Below, in pieces: positions 1-11,700 of a stretch of DNA of 64,000 bases. Source of the DNA: Sphagnum magellanicum (taxonomy: Eukaryota > Streptophyta > Sphagnopsida > Sphagnales > Sphagnaceae). The notes beneath the pieces were generated by a model, which was not told the origin of the DNA, ran no database searches, and was given only the letters and a program-made list of their open reading frames with translations. How positions within the stretch are numbered: position 1 is the stretch's first letter; each line of letters starts with the position of its first letter. The position numbers and the translations under genes were made by a program. The stretch is taken from NCBI GenBank assembly GCA_021904315.1, contig CM038910.1, positions 22,268,256 through 22,332,255 of the forward strand, written 5' to 3'.

Positions 1-890
1 GCTCTCCAAGAGAAATATCATAGAGCAGATCCCAATCTTGGTTCATAAGAAGAAGCCGTGCCAAGCCAGTGGCCAATAAGAGCACCTCACCATCTGGGCT
101 TGCAGCCATAGACCTCAGTCCCCCCTCCAGTGCTCCCACTTCTTGAATTTCTTGGCCGCTGTCCCTCACCTCCACCACCTGTGATCCTCTCATGATAGTT
201 AGTCATCATCTGCATCAGGTGGCAGAAAGACTTGGCTTCTTTATTATGCTTCATGGTCATACATCAAGCTACTCAGAATCAATCAATCATGAAAGTCTCA
301 CAAGCACCAACAATTTTGGAATCTGCCAGAGATAACGGTGGTTTCCAGTTAGATCAGGATTTTGGGTTTTAGGGCATATTGTGACAACCTGCCCATCATA
401 CCGGCCCACAACAACAGCTTCAACTTCAACTCTCCATTCCATTCCCACCACAGCACCACCTTCTTCCTCCAAGGGTACTTCCCATTGCACCTGCACAAAA
501 TCCCACAAACACAACTCCGGTAGGCTTCCTCACTTGAGCTCGAACTTCATTTTGCACTAACTGCTGGAAAATAGGATCGATCTCTCCTAAAAGAATACTT
601 CATTGGACAATAACTGGTACATTCTAGAAGAGAGTTTATTTTTATTTGCGAAATTCTTTCCATCAGCCGCAAAAAGGAGAAGGAAGAAACCACATTGAGA
701 GACAAGATTACGAGAGAACAAATACCTGGGAAGAAGAGAGCGAGAAACAAAGAAGGATCGCCGATTGAGTAGCGACAAAGAAATGGCCAGCTTCGGTATC
801 CACAGCAGCAGCAACCACTTGCAGCTTCTCGTTTCCATCGCGACTGTCAATGACGCCATGAGATTCGCTCAGAACAACCAGGTTCCGCAT
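1..890 (-). CDS. ELP1: Elongator complex subunit 1 (ELP1/IKAP)-like gene, 5' exons, partial
   Basis: ELP1 is the scaffold subunit of Elongator, which modifies wobble uridines of tRNAs. Three exons can be read on the minus strand: 890-726 (ATG at 888-890), 490-389 and 178-1. All junctions are phase 0. The introns are 725-491 (GTATTT...GTGCAG) and 388-179 (GTTGTC...CACAG). The spliced product begins MRNLVVLSESH, as family members begin MKNLKL, continues with beta-propeller-like strands such as VVGRYDGQVVEVRDSG, and contains SPDGEVLLLATGLARLLL followed by MNQDWDLLYD. This closely resembles the ELP1 segment SPDG-LL--TGLGQLL-M--DW--LYE. About 148 residues are visible and the rest lies beyond the left edge. 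No stop or frameshift is present in the exons, so the gene is probably live. The homology is recognised from memory; the exon borders are inferred from splice signals and phase. Confidence 0.82.
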
Positions 891-1004
891 CTCCAGAGCT
901 TCGTGCACCCCCAGCAAAAAGCTTCTGCAACCTGCTTCTTCTTGTGAGCAGTCGTATCAAAAACCCTTCGCCATCGCCAGACCTCCTTGTTCGCCACCGC
1001 TCCG

Positions 1005-1033
1005 AAACCCTAACCCTAGCCCTAATCCTAAAC
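1005..1033. promoter_or_regulatory. Telo-box-like motif upstream of the ELP1-like gene
   Basis: AAACCCTAA followed by degenerate CCCTAGCCCTAATCC sits about 115 bp upstream of the ELP1-like ATG. AAACCCTAA is the plant telo-box, common just upstream of genes for the translation machinery. The position fits a promoter or 5' UTR. A function here is inferred only. Confidence 0.4.
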
Positions 1034-1394
1034 AGGTTTTCGGGAATTTTTTTTCTTAAGTGGGGACCGCAGACTCTGTATTTTCTATTTAGATGCTACC
1101 CAAAATCCCTTGCTGAAATTTTCTGCTGTATTTTGAAGGCTCCTTATTTTCCTCCAAATCTATCATGAATATTCCTTGTAGGAAAGAGAACGGGTCTTAT
1201 GCCTATTATTCAAGAGTAAGAGAGACCTTACACCTACTTGTAAGCATAAGCTCCCTCTCACTCCAAATTATTAGGTGTAAGATTCATTTAACTCCTACCA
1301 CTTCTTGATTGTGGGCTTTTATGATAAGGTTTGCCTTGTACTTTATGTTGGGGTAAGACCCATATGTGGGGGCCGTGTGGGGCTTCCCTCTCTT

Positions 1395-1470
1395 GCTACT
1401 TCCTCATCCTAGGTCCCATATTTTGGGAATGCTCACCCTGGGATATTACCTTACAAAAACACAGCTTGAG
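1395..1470. repeat. Dispersed repeat, copy 1 (relative at 61728-61800)
   Basis: GCTACTTCCTCATCCTAGG followed by CCCATATTTTGGGAATG and a CACCCTGGGATATTACC block matches a segment near 61.73 kb in the same order and orientation, with scattered substitutions. The family is unknown. It lies in the ELP1-like gene's upstream region. Confidence 0.5.
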
Positions 1471-2124
1471 TGAACCAGGGCCCATGACTGCACCAGTCCC
1501 ATTTTGGATGGAGGGGAATTCATCCATTGACTTTAGGTTGGCCAATTGCATGCAATAGTTTCATTTTGCGTGGGTTAAAAAAAAAATTCCTTTTTTTCTC
1601 AAACCTGTTTTACAAACCTACCAACCCCATTCTAGCGCTGCAACCCCTCTTCCTCTTCCCCTTCCTACATTTGTGGTGGGCATAACATTCTAGTGTCAAG
1701 CGTTTCTAGGAGTAATGCACACAATTCCATCTCCAACGCCATCGTTCGTTCCAATGTGAGCTCCATTGTACCATCGCCATCACTTGTTCTAGTGTGAATA
1801 CCATGGTAACATTGTCATTGCCTATGTCTCCAGGTATATTTTGCACCTTACTCCCTTTTGCTAGTTTAAAATTTTTCTTTTGATTTACATTGTGCTATAA
1901 AAGACGATTTACATTGAACTGCTCCTCGTCGTTTTCCTTTTCATGTTAGCTTGGTACAAAAGACAATGATGAGAAGCTACATTGTTTGTTGTCATCTTTT
2001 TTGTGTCGTTAAAAGGGTTTTGATATGCAATACCCTTTTCATTTCGTAAAGATGGTGGGGTGCAATACCTTCATCATGCTTATGTTAAACTTATTAAATT
2101 TTTTTGTTGAATTTTTAGTAAACT
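1471..2124. other. Intergenic stretch without recognisable gene
   Basis: Only short AT-rich reading frames and simple runs are visible. I see no coding, RNA or element signature between the dispersed repeat and the decayed frame that follows. Confidence 0.4.
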
Positions 2125-2740
2125 TAGTCCCAAACCTAGATCTTGCACCTCAAAAGGTTCCTCCTCCTCCAATGCAAGATGAGCATGGAGATGCAATGGA
2201 AGAGGATGAATGGGTTCATGAAAGTTCAACAAGGTGTTGCAAGGTGAATGCATGCACTAGTTCTTATGTAGCCAAGTGGTTATTTCATAGATATATGAAC
2301 TAAACACGTGGCCTTTAGATGCAACTAGGTAAATCTTGGCGTCCATCTTCTCATCCTAGGGGTTTTAGGTGACAAGACCACACTTTTATGAATGTTTGTA
2401 TTTTGAACAATTGGTATGCAAAACAAAAATGGAATGAAAAGAAGGCCTTTGATCGAATAACAAAGAAAGTGAAATCTATGTAGGATGAGTTTCAAACACA
2501 AATGTAATAAATGCAAGAGGTACGGCGATCCTTGTTGGTATGTTTAAACTCCAACATGTTGTTGGGCATCATTAACATTTTGGCATGGGGCGTGAGGCTC
2601 ATCCCACAAAGTGCATGGGCGCAACTTGAAAAAAATGACAACCTTGTTGTGGCAATTTGAGTAAGTAGAGTTGCCTATGCAAAACCTTTCAAAGTTGCAT
2701 GGGGTATTTAGGATTGAACATTGAAATCCAATAAATGTAA
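2125..2740 (+). pseudogene. Decayed reading frame of unknown family
   Basis: From 2319 one frame reads as protein for about 140 codons, interrupted only by stops that C-to-T changes explain. It contains SWRPSSHPRGFR, then a stop TGA in place of CGA, then DHTFMNVCILNNWYAKQKWN, a lysine-rich stretch KKAFDRITKKVKSM, a stop TAG in place of CAG, DEFQTQM, two TAA in place of CAA, and MQEVRRSLLVCLNSNMLLG. A segment just upstream (about 2130-2250) encodes APQKVPPPPMQDEHGDAMEE and may be an earlier exon. The amino-acid composition is protein-like rather than a random translation of AT-rich DNA. I do not recognise the family. A transposon gene is the most likely source given the neighbourhood, but this is inference. 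Confidence 0.45.
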
Positions 2741-4319
2741 CCGAACAAAAAAAAAAGATGCAATATCAAATTATCACAATTTAAAAATTACTCATAGATG
2801 GTATGTTTGCATACTTAAAACGTTTTTTGCTATTAACATTGTTTGCATCTTTTAATTGGAATTTGATTTGTTTTAGCGTTTATTTTGTGTTAGGCTTTGA
2901 GGCACAACAAAAGAGGTTTTTGTGGCCAATGCAATTTGATTTGCGTTTGAACATTATTAGTTGTTCATTCATCATCATGTAGCAAAAGATCAAGTAATTA
3001 CAATAAACTATCACACCAATATGGGCATTTCATTTAATTCATCCTCTTCAAATGGATAATCATAGATTTGTCATTGTATTTGAGTTTATAGTGAGGTTTT
3101 AATGTACATACCCACCATTTTTATATCAAGCCATTGTGGCTTAACTTGGCATGATATCTTTTTGTCAACATCATTTTTGTAGTGTGGTTACTTGAACATT
3201 TTTGTATCAATCCATTTGTTTTAATTTTGAAATCTAATTTTGAGATTTGTAGATTTTGGGATCACTTTATGCCATGTTGCACACAATACCCCCATCCACC
3301 ACGAATGGATTATATTTACCATGAACCAAATGAGCAATAGCTTCATCTAATAGGGTTAACACATTTTGTGGCCATGTTAGAACATTTAAGCAATATTTTT
3401 ATGAATGCAAGTTGAAGGTCGTTATTAAAATGACTAATTATGCAATACTTTCATTATGCTTATCATGACATACCTGCATAATAACCTTAAGGAAAAAATG
3501 CATTTTAATACTTTTATATAATTATATTGCCCACCTTCCTGAAATGATCCCTTGGTGCATACACCAGTTACTTTATGTGGGTATTGTAAACTCTTGATCT
3601 TCTATTGTTAATGGTTTGGGTTATTCATAAAACTCCTCAAGTTGCAATACCCACATTGTCAATTGTCCCATGTTCATGTTACATTACCTTCATTTAAATT
3701 TTTGCCTAATATCTACTTCAAGTAAATAGGGGGGACATGGGGTTTAAGGCAAACTTTTTGCTAACATTTATATTATTTTCATTGAATATTTTTTAAGTGA
3801 ATTTATGTATTCACATACACGTATGTATAAAGAGGTTCATACTTGCATCATTTAACCTTTCTATGACCTAAATATAATTGGTAGCAAAAATGATATGGGA
3901 ATTGCAAGGATTTTGGTTATTTGCATTTCAATTTTGTAATGAATGCCCCATCCCAACATGAGGGTATTATGAAAATTTGGTCCATTATCATTCAAATTTC
4001 ATCACATCATGATTGGTCCAATGTATGCAATACCTTCAGCCATAATTTGTTATTGTGATTTTAAAAAAAACTTAAAAGAAGAAAAAGTTTTTTTAAAAAA
4101 TATAATACTTGCATTTGAAGCATAAAATCATGGTTGGATTTCTTATGTTATAGGCAATACCCAAATGTTGTGCATAAAATATCCATTGTTAATGATAAAA
4201 AAAAAATGGTGATAGTTTTGAATTTTGTTATAATTTTAAAAAGTAAAGAAATTAAATTCATGATTTTGATAAAAATAAGGAAAAATAATTTTATAACGAC
4301 AAAGGCAATAAATTTGTAA
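2741..4319. other. AT-rich intergenic stretch, nothing recognised
   Basis: There are no reading frames beyond short chance ones, and no terminal repeats or tandem order that I could detect. It contains scattered A and T runs. Confidence 0.4.
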
Positions 4320-4915
4320 AAGGAGAAATCAATTTAACCAAGAAGAAATATAAGTTTTGCCAAGAGATAAAAATTTCATTATAAATAAATAAAAGTTTAA
4401 TCAAAAAGATATATAAATTTAACCAAGAAGAGATATAAATATTGCCAAAATATAAAAGTTTAACCAAGAAAATATGAAAGTTTAACTAATAAGAGATGTA
4501 GGCCATTTTGCCAAAAGATATAATTTAGCCAAGAAGAAATAAAGGTTTTGTTAAGAGGTAAAAATTTAGCTAAAAAATATATAAGTTTAGCCAAGAAAAG
4601 ATAAAGTTTAACCAAAAAAATATAGGTATCACCAAAAGATAGAAATTTTGCCAATAAATAAAGTTTAGCCAAGAAGATATAGAAGTTTAGCCCAAAAAAG
4701 ACATAAATTTAGCCAATAAGAAATATAGGTTTTGTTAAGGGATAAAAATTTAATTAAGAAGAGAGATAGGTTTTGCCAATAGAGAAAAGTTTAGTCAAGA
4801 AAATATTAGAGTTTTGCCAATAGATAAAAATTTAGCCAATAAGATATAAGAGTTTTGCTAAAATATAAAAATTTAGCCCAAAAAAAAAAGAGTTTTGCCA
4901 AAAGATAAAAGGTAA
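4320..4915. repeat. Degenerate minisatellite (AAGTTTAGCCAAGAAGATATA type)
   Basis: About 600 bp consist of imperfect repeats of a unit near 20-28 bp built from AAAGTTTAGCCAA, GAAGATATA and GGTTTTGCCAA variants. The period drifts, so this is an old array. The reading frame on the minus strand rich in Leu/Phe/Lys is a by-product of the repeat and not a gene. Confidence 0.75.
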
Positions 4916-6045
4916 GGGATTTGTTCTTAGTTTGTAAGCAAGGCTAAAATGAAGGTCAATAAGGTAGCTATGTGGGAAGATAGTATGGAGGTCAGGGTTG
5001 GGAAAAATTTAGCAACAAAAACAAATGGTCAAAGGTCAACAACCAAAAAAAATTGATTATAGTAAAATGTTGGTTAATGTGGGGTAAATAGGTACATGAA
5101 AAACATGGCCCATCATATGGACAAAATGGCCAACTAATGCAATCATGGGGGTTGATTCATCCTGGTCCAAAAACACTACTAATTTTTTAGTCTAATTTGG
5201 TGTTTTTTTTGAGGTTTGGGGGTTATCTTTTATCAATTTTGTGCTCATTTGTAGACAAAGGGTGTGGAGTGTGGATGCCTTATATAAAGTTTAGGTAAGT
5301 AACATATTGAATCAAGACCTCTTTTAAATTAGGTGTTTTTTAAGGTTTTCGTCCATTTCATTGTAGAATATGCTCCATGTAATTGGTTAGGTTTTAGGTC
5401 TTAGAACATGCCCAAACTTTTTGGACGAAAATTTGCAAAAAAACATTGTGAAATTGTTTGAAGCCTCTTAAAATATCAATAGTAGGAAATGATTGATTCT
5501 GAAAAATAAACAATTGTTTTTCATTAGTCAACTACTATGATTGACCCATGTGATGAGAGTTAAATAATCTCTCATTTAGTAAAGTCCATCTTTTCATGTC
5601 CATGGGTTGGGATGAATGAAAAATTAAATAGTGTACATTGAATGTGTTGAGACTAATGTTGGGTGGTTCTTTATTTTTTCTAAAAACCATTGAATCTAGG
5701 TATTAAAATGTTTGGAAAGACCTGACCTAGTTTTTATTTTATTTTATTTTCATCTTTTAAAAACCTAGGTAGGGTTTCAAAAATTTGTAAAAAGTAATTT
5801 CACTTAAGTTTCAAAACATTGATTCTCACACATCTTATACTAGTTGATTTTCAAAGTTGGTTTTCACATATCGACTATTATAAATTTTATTTCAAACATT
5901 AATTTTTAATGTTTATTTTTTTTTAAATTGCACAAAAAAGTGAAATTTCATAAATTTATTTTCAACATTATATATGTCCACTATTTCATCTCATTCAAAT
6001 GAACCTTCAAATTCTTCTAACTCCTTTTCAAAACCTAAATTTTTT
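4916..6045. other. Intergenic stretch between minisatellite and hAT relic
   Basis: AT-rich sequence without a recognisable gene. It probably contains the 3' non-coding end of the hAT element, but I could not identify its terminal inverted repeat. Confidence 0.35.
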
Positions 6046-9000
6046 CAAATTAATTTCGTTAAATTAAAAGGTAGTTTACATCCACTGCTAGGATCATTTG
6101 GCCAATTTTTGTTCACAAATATCAATTTCTTTAAGTTTTTTTTATTATAAATGGCATCTCCTTAGGTTTGTAAATATGCTTCCAAAAGATTTATTTTTTC
6201 TATTTCAATTTGTAACCCTATAAGGCTTAAGATTTGATAGGCCAAAAGATCAACTATAGGAAACATAGTTTCATGTTTTCCCCACCATTGAAAAAAACAC
6301 TTGATGTCTTTGGGGTCCACTTGGTAACATCTGAAAATCAATAATTCCCTGGTGACAAGTTCTTTTGATGGTTGTTTATCGATGTAGTATATTGAAAAAT
6401 ATCCTTGGATTAAAATTTTCATCACTTGTTTGATCTACACATCCAACAGATTCTGTCATTGGGTGCAAATGATGATAACCCTTCAAAAACATAGGATACA
6501 AAGTTTTCCTATCATATTCATCCACAATATTTACACCTTCCTCTCGGCCAACAAAAAAAGATATTAAACAAAGGCTTTTGAATCTAGGGTCTAACATCAA
6601 AGATAACATGTTGCAAGTTTTTCTTTCTTTAAATTTTTTTAAAAAAGAAAGAAAAAAATCCAAAACACAACAAACTTCTCTTTTGATGTTGGAAGCAAAC
6701 AAAGATAACTTAAAAGCTATCTCATATTCATCATCAATCAAACTAACTAAGGTAGATGGGATTGTAATTTCTTCCCTAAATTTTAAACACATAGTAATGG
6801 TAGATTGTAATGCATTGAAGAAAGTAACTAATGGCTATTATATTGGTTAGAACATAAGTAATCACAATAAGAGATAATTATTTTAGAGATTTGCCAAATA
6901 AGAAGATGAAATCTTCCATTTATTCTAACAATATTCAACCTATTATAATAAATAATAATAACATTCTTGAATTGTAAGGCTTCTTGAAACATAATATTTT
7001 ATTCACAAATCTGCAAACAAATTTAAAATTCCAATGTTAAAATGTTTAACTAGAACAAATCAATAAGAAACAAAAAAGGCAATAGTTATGGAAAAAATTG
7101 TAAGGAAAAAAATTGTAGCAAATCAAATAATCACCTTCTCTTTTTTAAAATATTTAATTTGTTTAGAAACAGTTTCAAATTTGAACAAGCCTTGTTCCAT
7201 TCTTGTTTATTGTTTCCAAATTTTTTAAGACAAGTTATAAATTTCTACAAATTTGACTAGGCAGATTTGATTGAAACAAACTTGAGATTCTTGCAAATTT
7301 TTTTGTCAGTAATAGCATGTTGACATGCATTAGAAAAAAATGGCCAAAACAATCTAACCTTGAAAACTTCATCCAAACCAAGGACTTCACATTTTACAAC
7401 AAATTTCAAAACAATTGACATAGTATTTAAATTTGAACCCTTATTCTTAACATAAACAATGATTTTGTTTCTTGACCCATATTGATTAAACAATTTTGTC
7501 AAATTGTTGGTTATTGTTTGTTTCATAGTTTTTATCACTTCAAACAAACGACTAGTTATTTGTTTGGGTTGCTAATCAAATCCCCAAGAAATTATAACAA
7601 AAACAACATATCATGCACACCCTTTGACATCCACAAGTCAAAGCTTGTTGTGGCAAAAATACAATATGTTAATTTTGGCAAAACATATATTTGTTTCATT
7701 TTTTCCACCAAGTTAAGTAATATTTCCTGAAAAAATTATTTTTTAGAAAGGAAAACAATTTTAGGACATAAATGTAATATTATCGTTTAAACCACACACT
7801 TTCAATAAATTATAATGGTAAATTATTTTCATAATCAAACACTAGTAAAAATTGGCCAAAATGTAACCACTCTATTTGTGGCTATTTTGATGTTCATCTT
7901 TACATGTGAACAAAATTTAGTTTGGTTTTCATCCAAGAAGAACAATTTATGTCCCATTAATTACAAATGTAACCAATTTAGTTGTAACCTTATGAATATA
8001 CAAAGGTGTATTTTGTGAATTATAAGGAATATAGTTGGGTGTATTAGGATTTATAAATGTATATTTTGAATGTATATGAACAACCATATTACACGTGTAT
8101 TCAAGTATTATTATTAGCATAAATGGCTTTGATATTATGGTTACAATAACTAGTGTATATTAAAAATTTGTAAGATATTTACCAAATATATTATGCCCAT
8201 ATTACAAATTTATCCACACCATTTTATTATACTTCTTAAAATGATTAAAAATGACATTTATTATTATTTAAATCCATATTATATTATGTATTTATATTAA
8301 CTAAATTTAATAAAAAAATAAAATTCAAAATCTTCTTTGATTAAAATTTTAAAATAGGTAATCAATTATTAATTACTCAATGATTATAATCAATTATTGA
8401 TATATAATTTTTATTTCAAGTATTATTATTTTATTATTTTATAATAATCATTATAATAGTCAGAATGGAAATCTAATAAATTATTATACAAATGCAAAAA
8501 TTATTTTTGAAGGAAAAATAAAATTATTAAAAATATAAAATATTTATTGTGATAATTCATAAATAGCTATAATGAGTGAAGTAATAATATGAATAATAAA
8601 ATAAATAATGAACCTTGGCTACCAACTAGCTACAATAATAATTTTATTAAATTCATTTTTATTATTAAATATTTATTTTTATATTATTATTAAATGTAAA
8701 AATGAAAATAATTATGGGAATAATTATAATAAAATAGTTAGCCTAAAGGTTTAGTCGCAAATGACTTGCAATTAAAAAGTTTATCCCATACGTTTGGGCT
8801 TTCATTTTCATCTTGAAAAGTATATAAACAATGTGTTTTGTATTACATTTTCATCTTTAAAAACATGGGCATATGGGATGAGCCAATAAAAATGATTTAA
8901 CCCAAAATAAAATATAAAGATTCATGTACTTACACCTAACTATTTACTTCTTTAACTTACTAACCTACCTAAATAGATATTTGGCCTAAGTAAATAAATA

Positions 9001-10068
9001 GGTCTTATTTAAATAGGTGTTTAACCTAGATGGGTAGGTAGGTATATAGGTAGGTAAGTACTTAGTTGAACCTACATACCTAAATATTGATTTAAATTTA
9101 ATTTGGACAAATTCAATTAATATGTCATGTGGCAAATTTATATTGCATCACGTGTCACAATCTAAACCATCCAAACATAAAAATTAAACATTTTAGATTA
9201 TTTCAAAATAATAATAAAATATTTTTAATTATCAAAAGTTGGGACACATGGCAACATATAACTTGTTCCCATTTTTCACTAAAAAAATTGCATCCTAGTT
9301 GCAAATGATAATATGTATATGACTAGTCAAAGGATGAAGGCATATTTCGTTGACTTTTTCTTTCATCCAAATTTCATTGTTGTTTGTGATTAGTGTCAAT
9401 GCAACTTGTCCAATGCAACTATTAGGATTTTAGTTGCAAATGTCGTTTGTAACTAAAAATTAGTTATAAGGACCAATTGCAAAATGGCCATTTTCTATTA
9501 ATGCAAAGGCCAAGGTATTGCAAAAAGTCTTTTTGCTACACATCATCCTTTTTGCAAGATTCTTTTAAGACATTTGGTCTTTTCTTTATAGGTGTTTTTC
9601 AACACTTTCTATTATTTCATTGTTTATTTTTTCTTCAAATTTCTTTGCAATTATAGAATGATCTACATCTACATGTTTCTTCAAAACAATTATACCATTG
9701 TGTAATAGGTTATTAAACCTTTCTTTTCCTTAATTCTTAGATTAAGAATATTTACAACATTATGATAACATAGAATACGTCTCATGACTTGATGAGATCT
9801 AATTTCAGCTTCTTTCCCATCACTCACACAATTAAAATGCCCAACATAAAGAATTTTTGTTATGGCCTCTCCAAATTTTTCTTTGAACATATAATTTTTT
9901 CGAAGTCTTCTACATTATTTGTTTCCCATTTTCTTCAACTCTACTATTTTCTATTTGCACATTTCCACTTTCCACTTTTTCCACATGTTTTTCAATGTTC
10001 ATTTCATTTTCATTGGTCTCATTTTCTTCAATCAAAATTAAAATTTCATTTTGACTTGACTCCCCCAT
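6046..10068 (-). pseudogene. hAT-superfamily transposase, nearly full length but broken and interrupted
   Basis: Transposase of a plant hAT DNA transposon, read from a probable ATG at 10068 down to about 6050. Segments in order are: an acidic N-terminus (MGESSQNEILILIEE); GKEAEIRSHQVMRRILCYHN (about 9810); DDVQQKDFLQYLG (about 9530); then, after the inserted element, FIESVWFKR and LHLCPK (about 7780); SFDLWMSKGVHDM (about 7610), typical of the RNase H-like core; KIIVYVKNKGSNLN; NMLSLMLDPRFKSL (about 6600); a C-terminal dimerisation region with WWGKHETMFP; and NLRRC and FVNKNWPNDP at the end. Frameshifts occur near 9900, 9690, 9600, 6850 and 6400, with several stops. Many stops are TAA/TAG where CAA/CAG is expected. 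The element cannot make an active enzyme. Confidence 0.85.
7840..9503. mobile_element. CACTA-type non-autonomous DNA transposon nested in the hAT transposase
   Basis: The hAT reading stops at 9504 and resumes at 7839, so the 1664 bp between them is an insertion. The ends are imperfect inverted repeats: CACTAGTAAAAATTGGCC on the left and CATTAATAGAAAATGGCC (read inward) on the right. The flanking 3-mers AAA and CAA are a near-match target duplication. It has no coding capacity. Near the right end it is rich in TTGCAA/AGTTGCAA motifs, and around 8930-9080 it carries arrays of CCTACCTA/TAGGTAGG. A shorter relative lies at about 47.7-48.5 kb. Confidence 0.72.
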
Positions 10069-10190
10069 TTTCTACCAAAATATTACCTACCTTGAAGGAA
10101 AAATTAGAAACAAGTATGTTTTTTGCCAAAATAAGATTTTTGGATAGATTATGCTATCTATCCAAAAATCAACCCAAACATTTTTTTTAA

Positions 10191-10979
10191 ATTTAAAAAT
10201 AAAAAAAGATACAATGTGTATAATTAAATGTGCAATGTCCAAATAATTATTGCACACAACAAACAAACATTGTTAACCAAAATTTCCCCAAAAAACATGG
10301 ATAATAAAAACATTCATCAATAAACAAAGATTGAAAAAAAACATCTCACCTCCTAAAAAACTTGAATTTGGACAGCTCCTACCACACTTGTTGAAAACTA
10401 AAAGGGGGGGAGGGGGAATACTAATATGAAACATGAGCGGTGAAAGCAATAGTGATCAAGCAAGGAGCAAAGAATAATAACTTCACGGCATAATAGAGAG
10501 GTACCTAAGCAAGTTGTATTAAAGACGAACAAATAGAGGAGAAGTAAGAGAAGCAAGAACATTGAGCAAGGGGTAGCAATAACATCGAGTAAAGAGCATC
10601 AAACAAGGAACATCAAGCAACAAATATTAACTATTAACTAAAGCAACTAATCAAGCTAATTAATTTAAGCAACAAACGACAACAAAAAGAGCAAAAATAC
10701 TCACACATATTAAGAAAAAAAATTTGAAACACTTACTTTATATGAAGTGGCAAGTGGTGTTTGTTTATTGGCTAAACCCTAAACTAACAACTAATTATTA
10801 ATTAAACATTAAACCCTACTAATTACTAACTACCTAATTAATTCTAAACCGTGAAACCCTAACCTTGAATTTATTTTAATACATTGTTAGGTTTTCAATA
10901 AAATATAAAAATTTGATTAGGGTTTCAAAGGCCTGGGTTTCAAATTACATAAAACCTTTTAGTCGGGTTTCATAAAGGG
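10191..10979. other. Region upstream of the hAT relic, no gene seen
   Basis: AT-rich sequence with a G-rich run near 10405-10420 and an A-rich stretch with AAGCAA/GAGCAA motifs (10440-10700). It probably includes 5' non-coding sequence of the hAT element; its end could not be found. Confidence 0.35.
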
Positions 10980-11700
10980 CATCATTCAATGTGATACCTT
11001 GAGAGTTTCAAATTGAAAATTGGCTTGAAACCTTATTCAATTCTCATTTTTTAAAATACCCATCCAACATTGGTTGAGATAGTGTTGGAATTGAACATTC
11101 CCTTAAGTTGTTATTTTTACTTTGTTGGCTTGGACCCCATTGCATTCTTTTGCAACTCTTGTTGGTGTGTTTGCATTTTTGGGTGTTGTTTTTTGGTAAG
11201 ATGTTGATCTTTTTTTAAAATTTTCCTTTCTTCTTTCAGATGGGTGTCTGTTTTTAAATTATGATTAATGTAGCTTGTGCTATTGGCTCAAGTGTGAGCA
11301 CATCAAAGGTTCAGCTGATTTTCCTTCGAAACCCAATTTTGAAAATTGTTTGAATTTCTAGCAACAAAATCCATTCAAACTCAATATCCTCCACACCTTA
11401 ACTTTGAAAATTGTGAAATAGACTTTATTAAATTGAACTTGTTAAAGAACGCCCCTAAGTTCCAATAGAAATTTCAGTTTTAAATTTTATTTAATTTTCA
11501 TTGAAAAAATATTTAATAATTAATAACTTGCAAACCATAGCTCCAAGTAGTTTCAAACCAAGTCAATGCACCCCTACTCATTAAGAGCTTTCCAAAGATA
11601 CCAAGAGTGCAGCATGAAGCTATGTGGTTTGCAATTGGGACATCTCAACATGATAAACAAAACAAACTACCTTCCTTCATAGATAGATTGACAAGGTTCC
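10980..11700. repeat. Diverged dispersed repeat, copy 1 (relative at about 42560-43045)
   Basis: Shared landmarks occur in the same order in both places: GAAAATTGGCTTGAAACCTT versus GAAAATTGGTTTGAAACCTT; AATAACTTG followed by a GAGAGCTT-like block (here AAGAGCTTTCCAAAGATACC versus GAGAGCTTACTAACAATACC); then AGAGTGCAGCA versus AAAGTGTAGCA. The family was not identified. The wording of the conserved blocks is LTR-like, but no ends were found. Confidence 0.5.

Noticed and set aside
765-947. Plus-strand 60-codon frame MSSDKEMASFGIHSSSN
   Set aside because: It is antisense to the first ELP1-like coding exon, which has a better protein match and splice signals.
1005-1033. Interstitial telomere repeat
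   Set aside because: Only about four degenerate units and placed just upstream of a gene start; a telo-box fits better than a telomere remnant.
4460-4672. Minus-strand 70-codon Leu/Phe-rich frame resembling a membrane protein
   Set aside because: Its periodicity is that of the minisatellite beneath it.
9789-10190. Plus-strand 133-codon frame, the second longest in the window
   Set aside because: It is antisense to the N-terminal part of the hAT transposase and has a skewed Phe/His/Ser composition.
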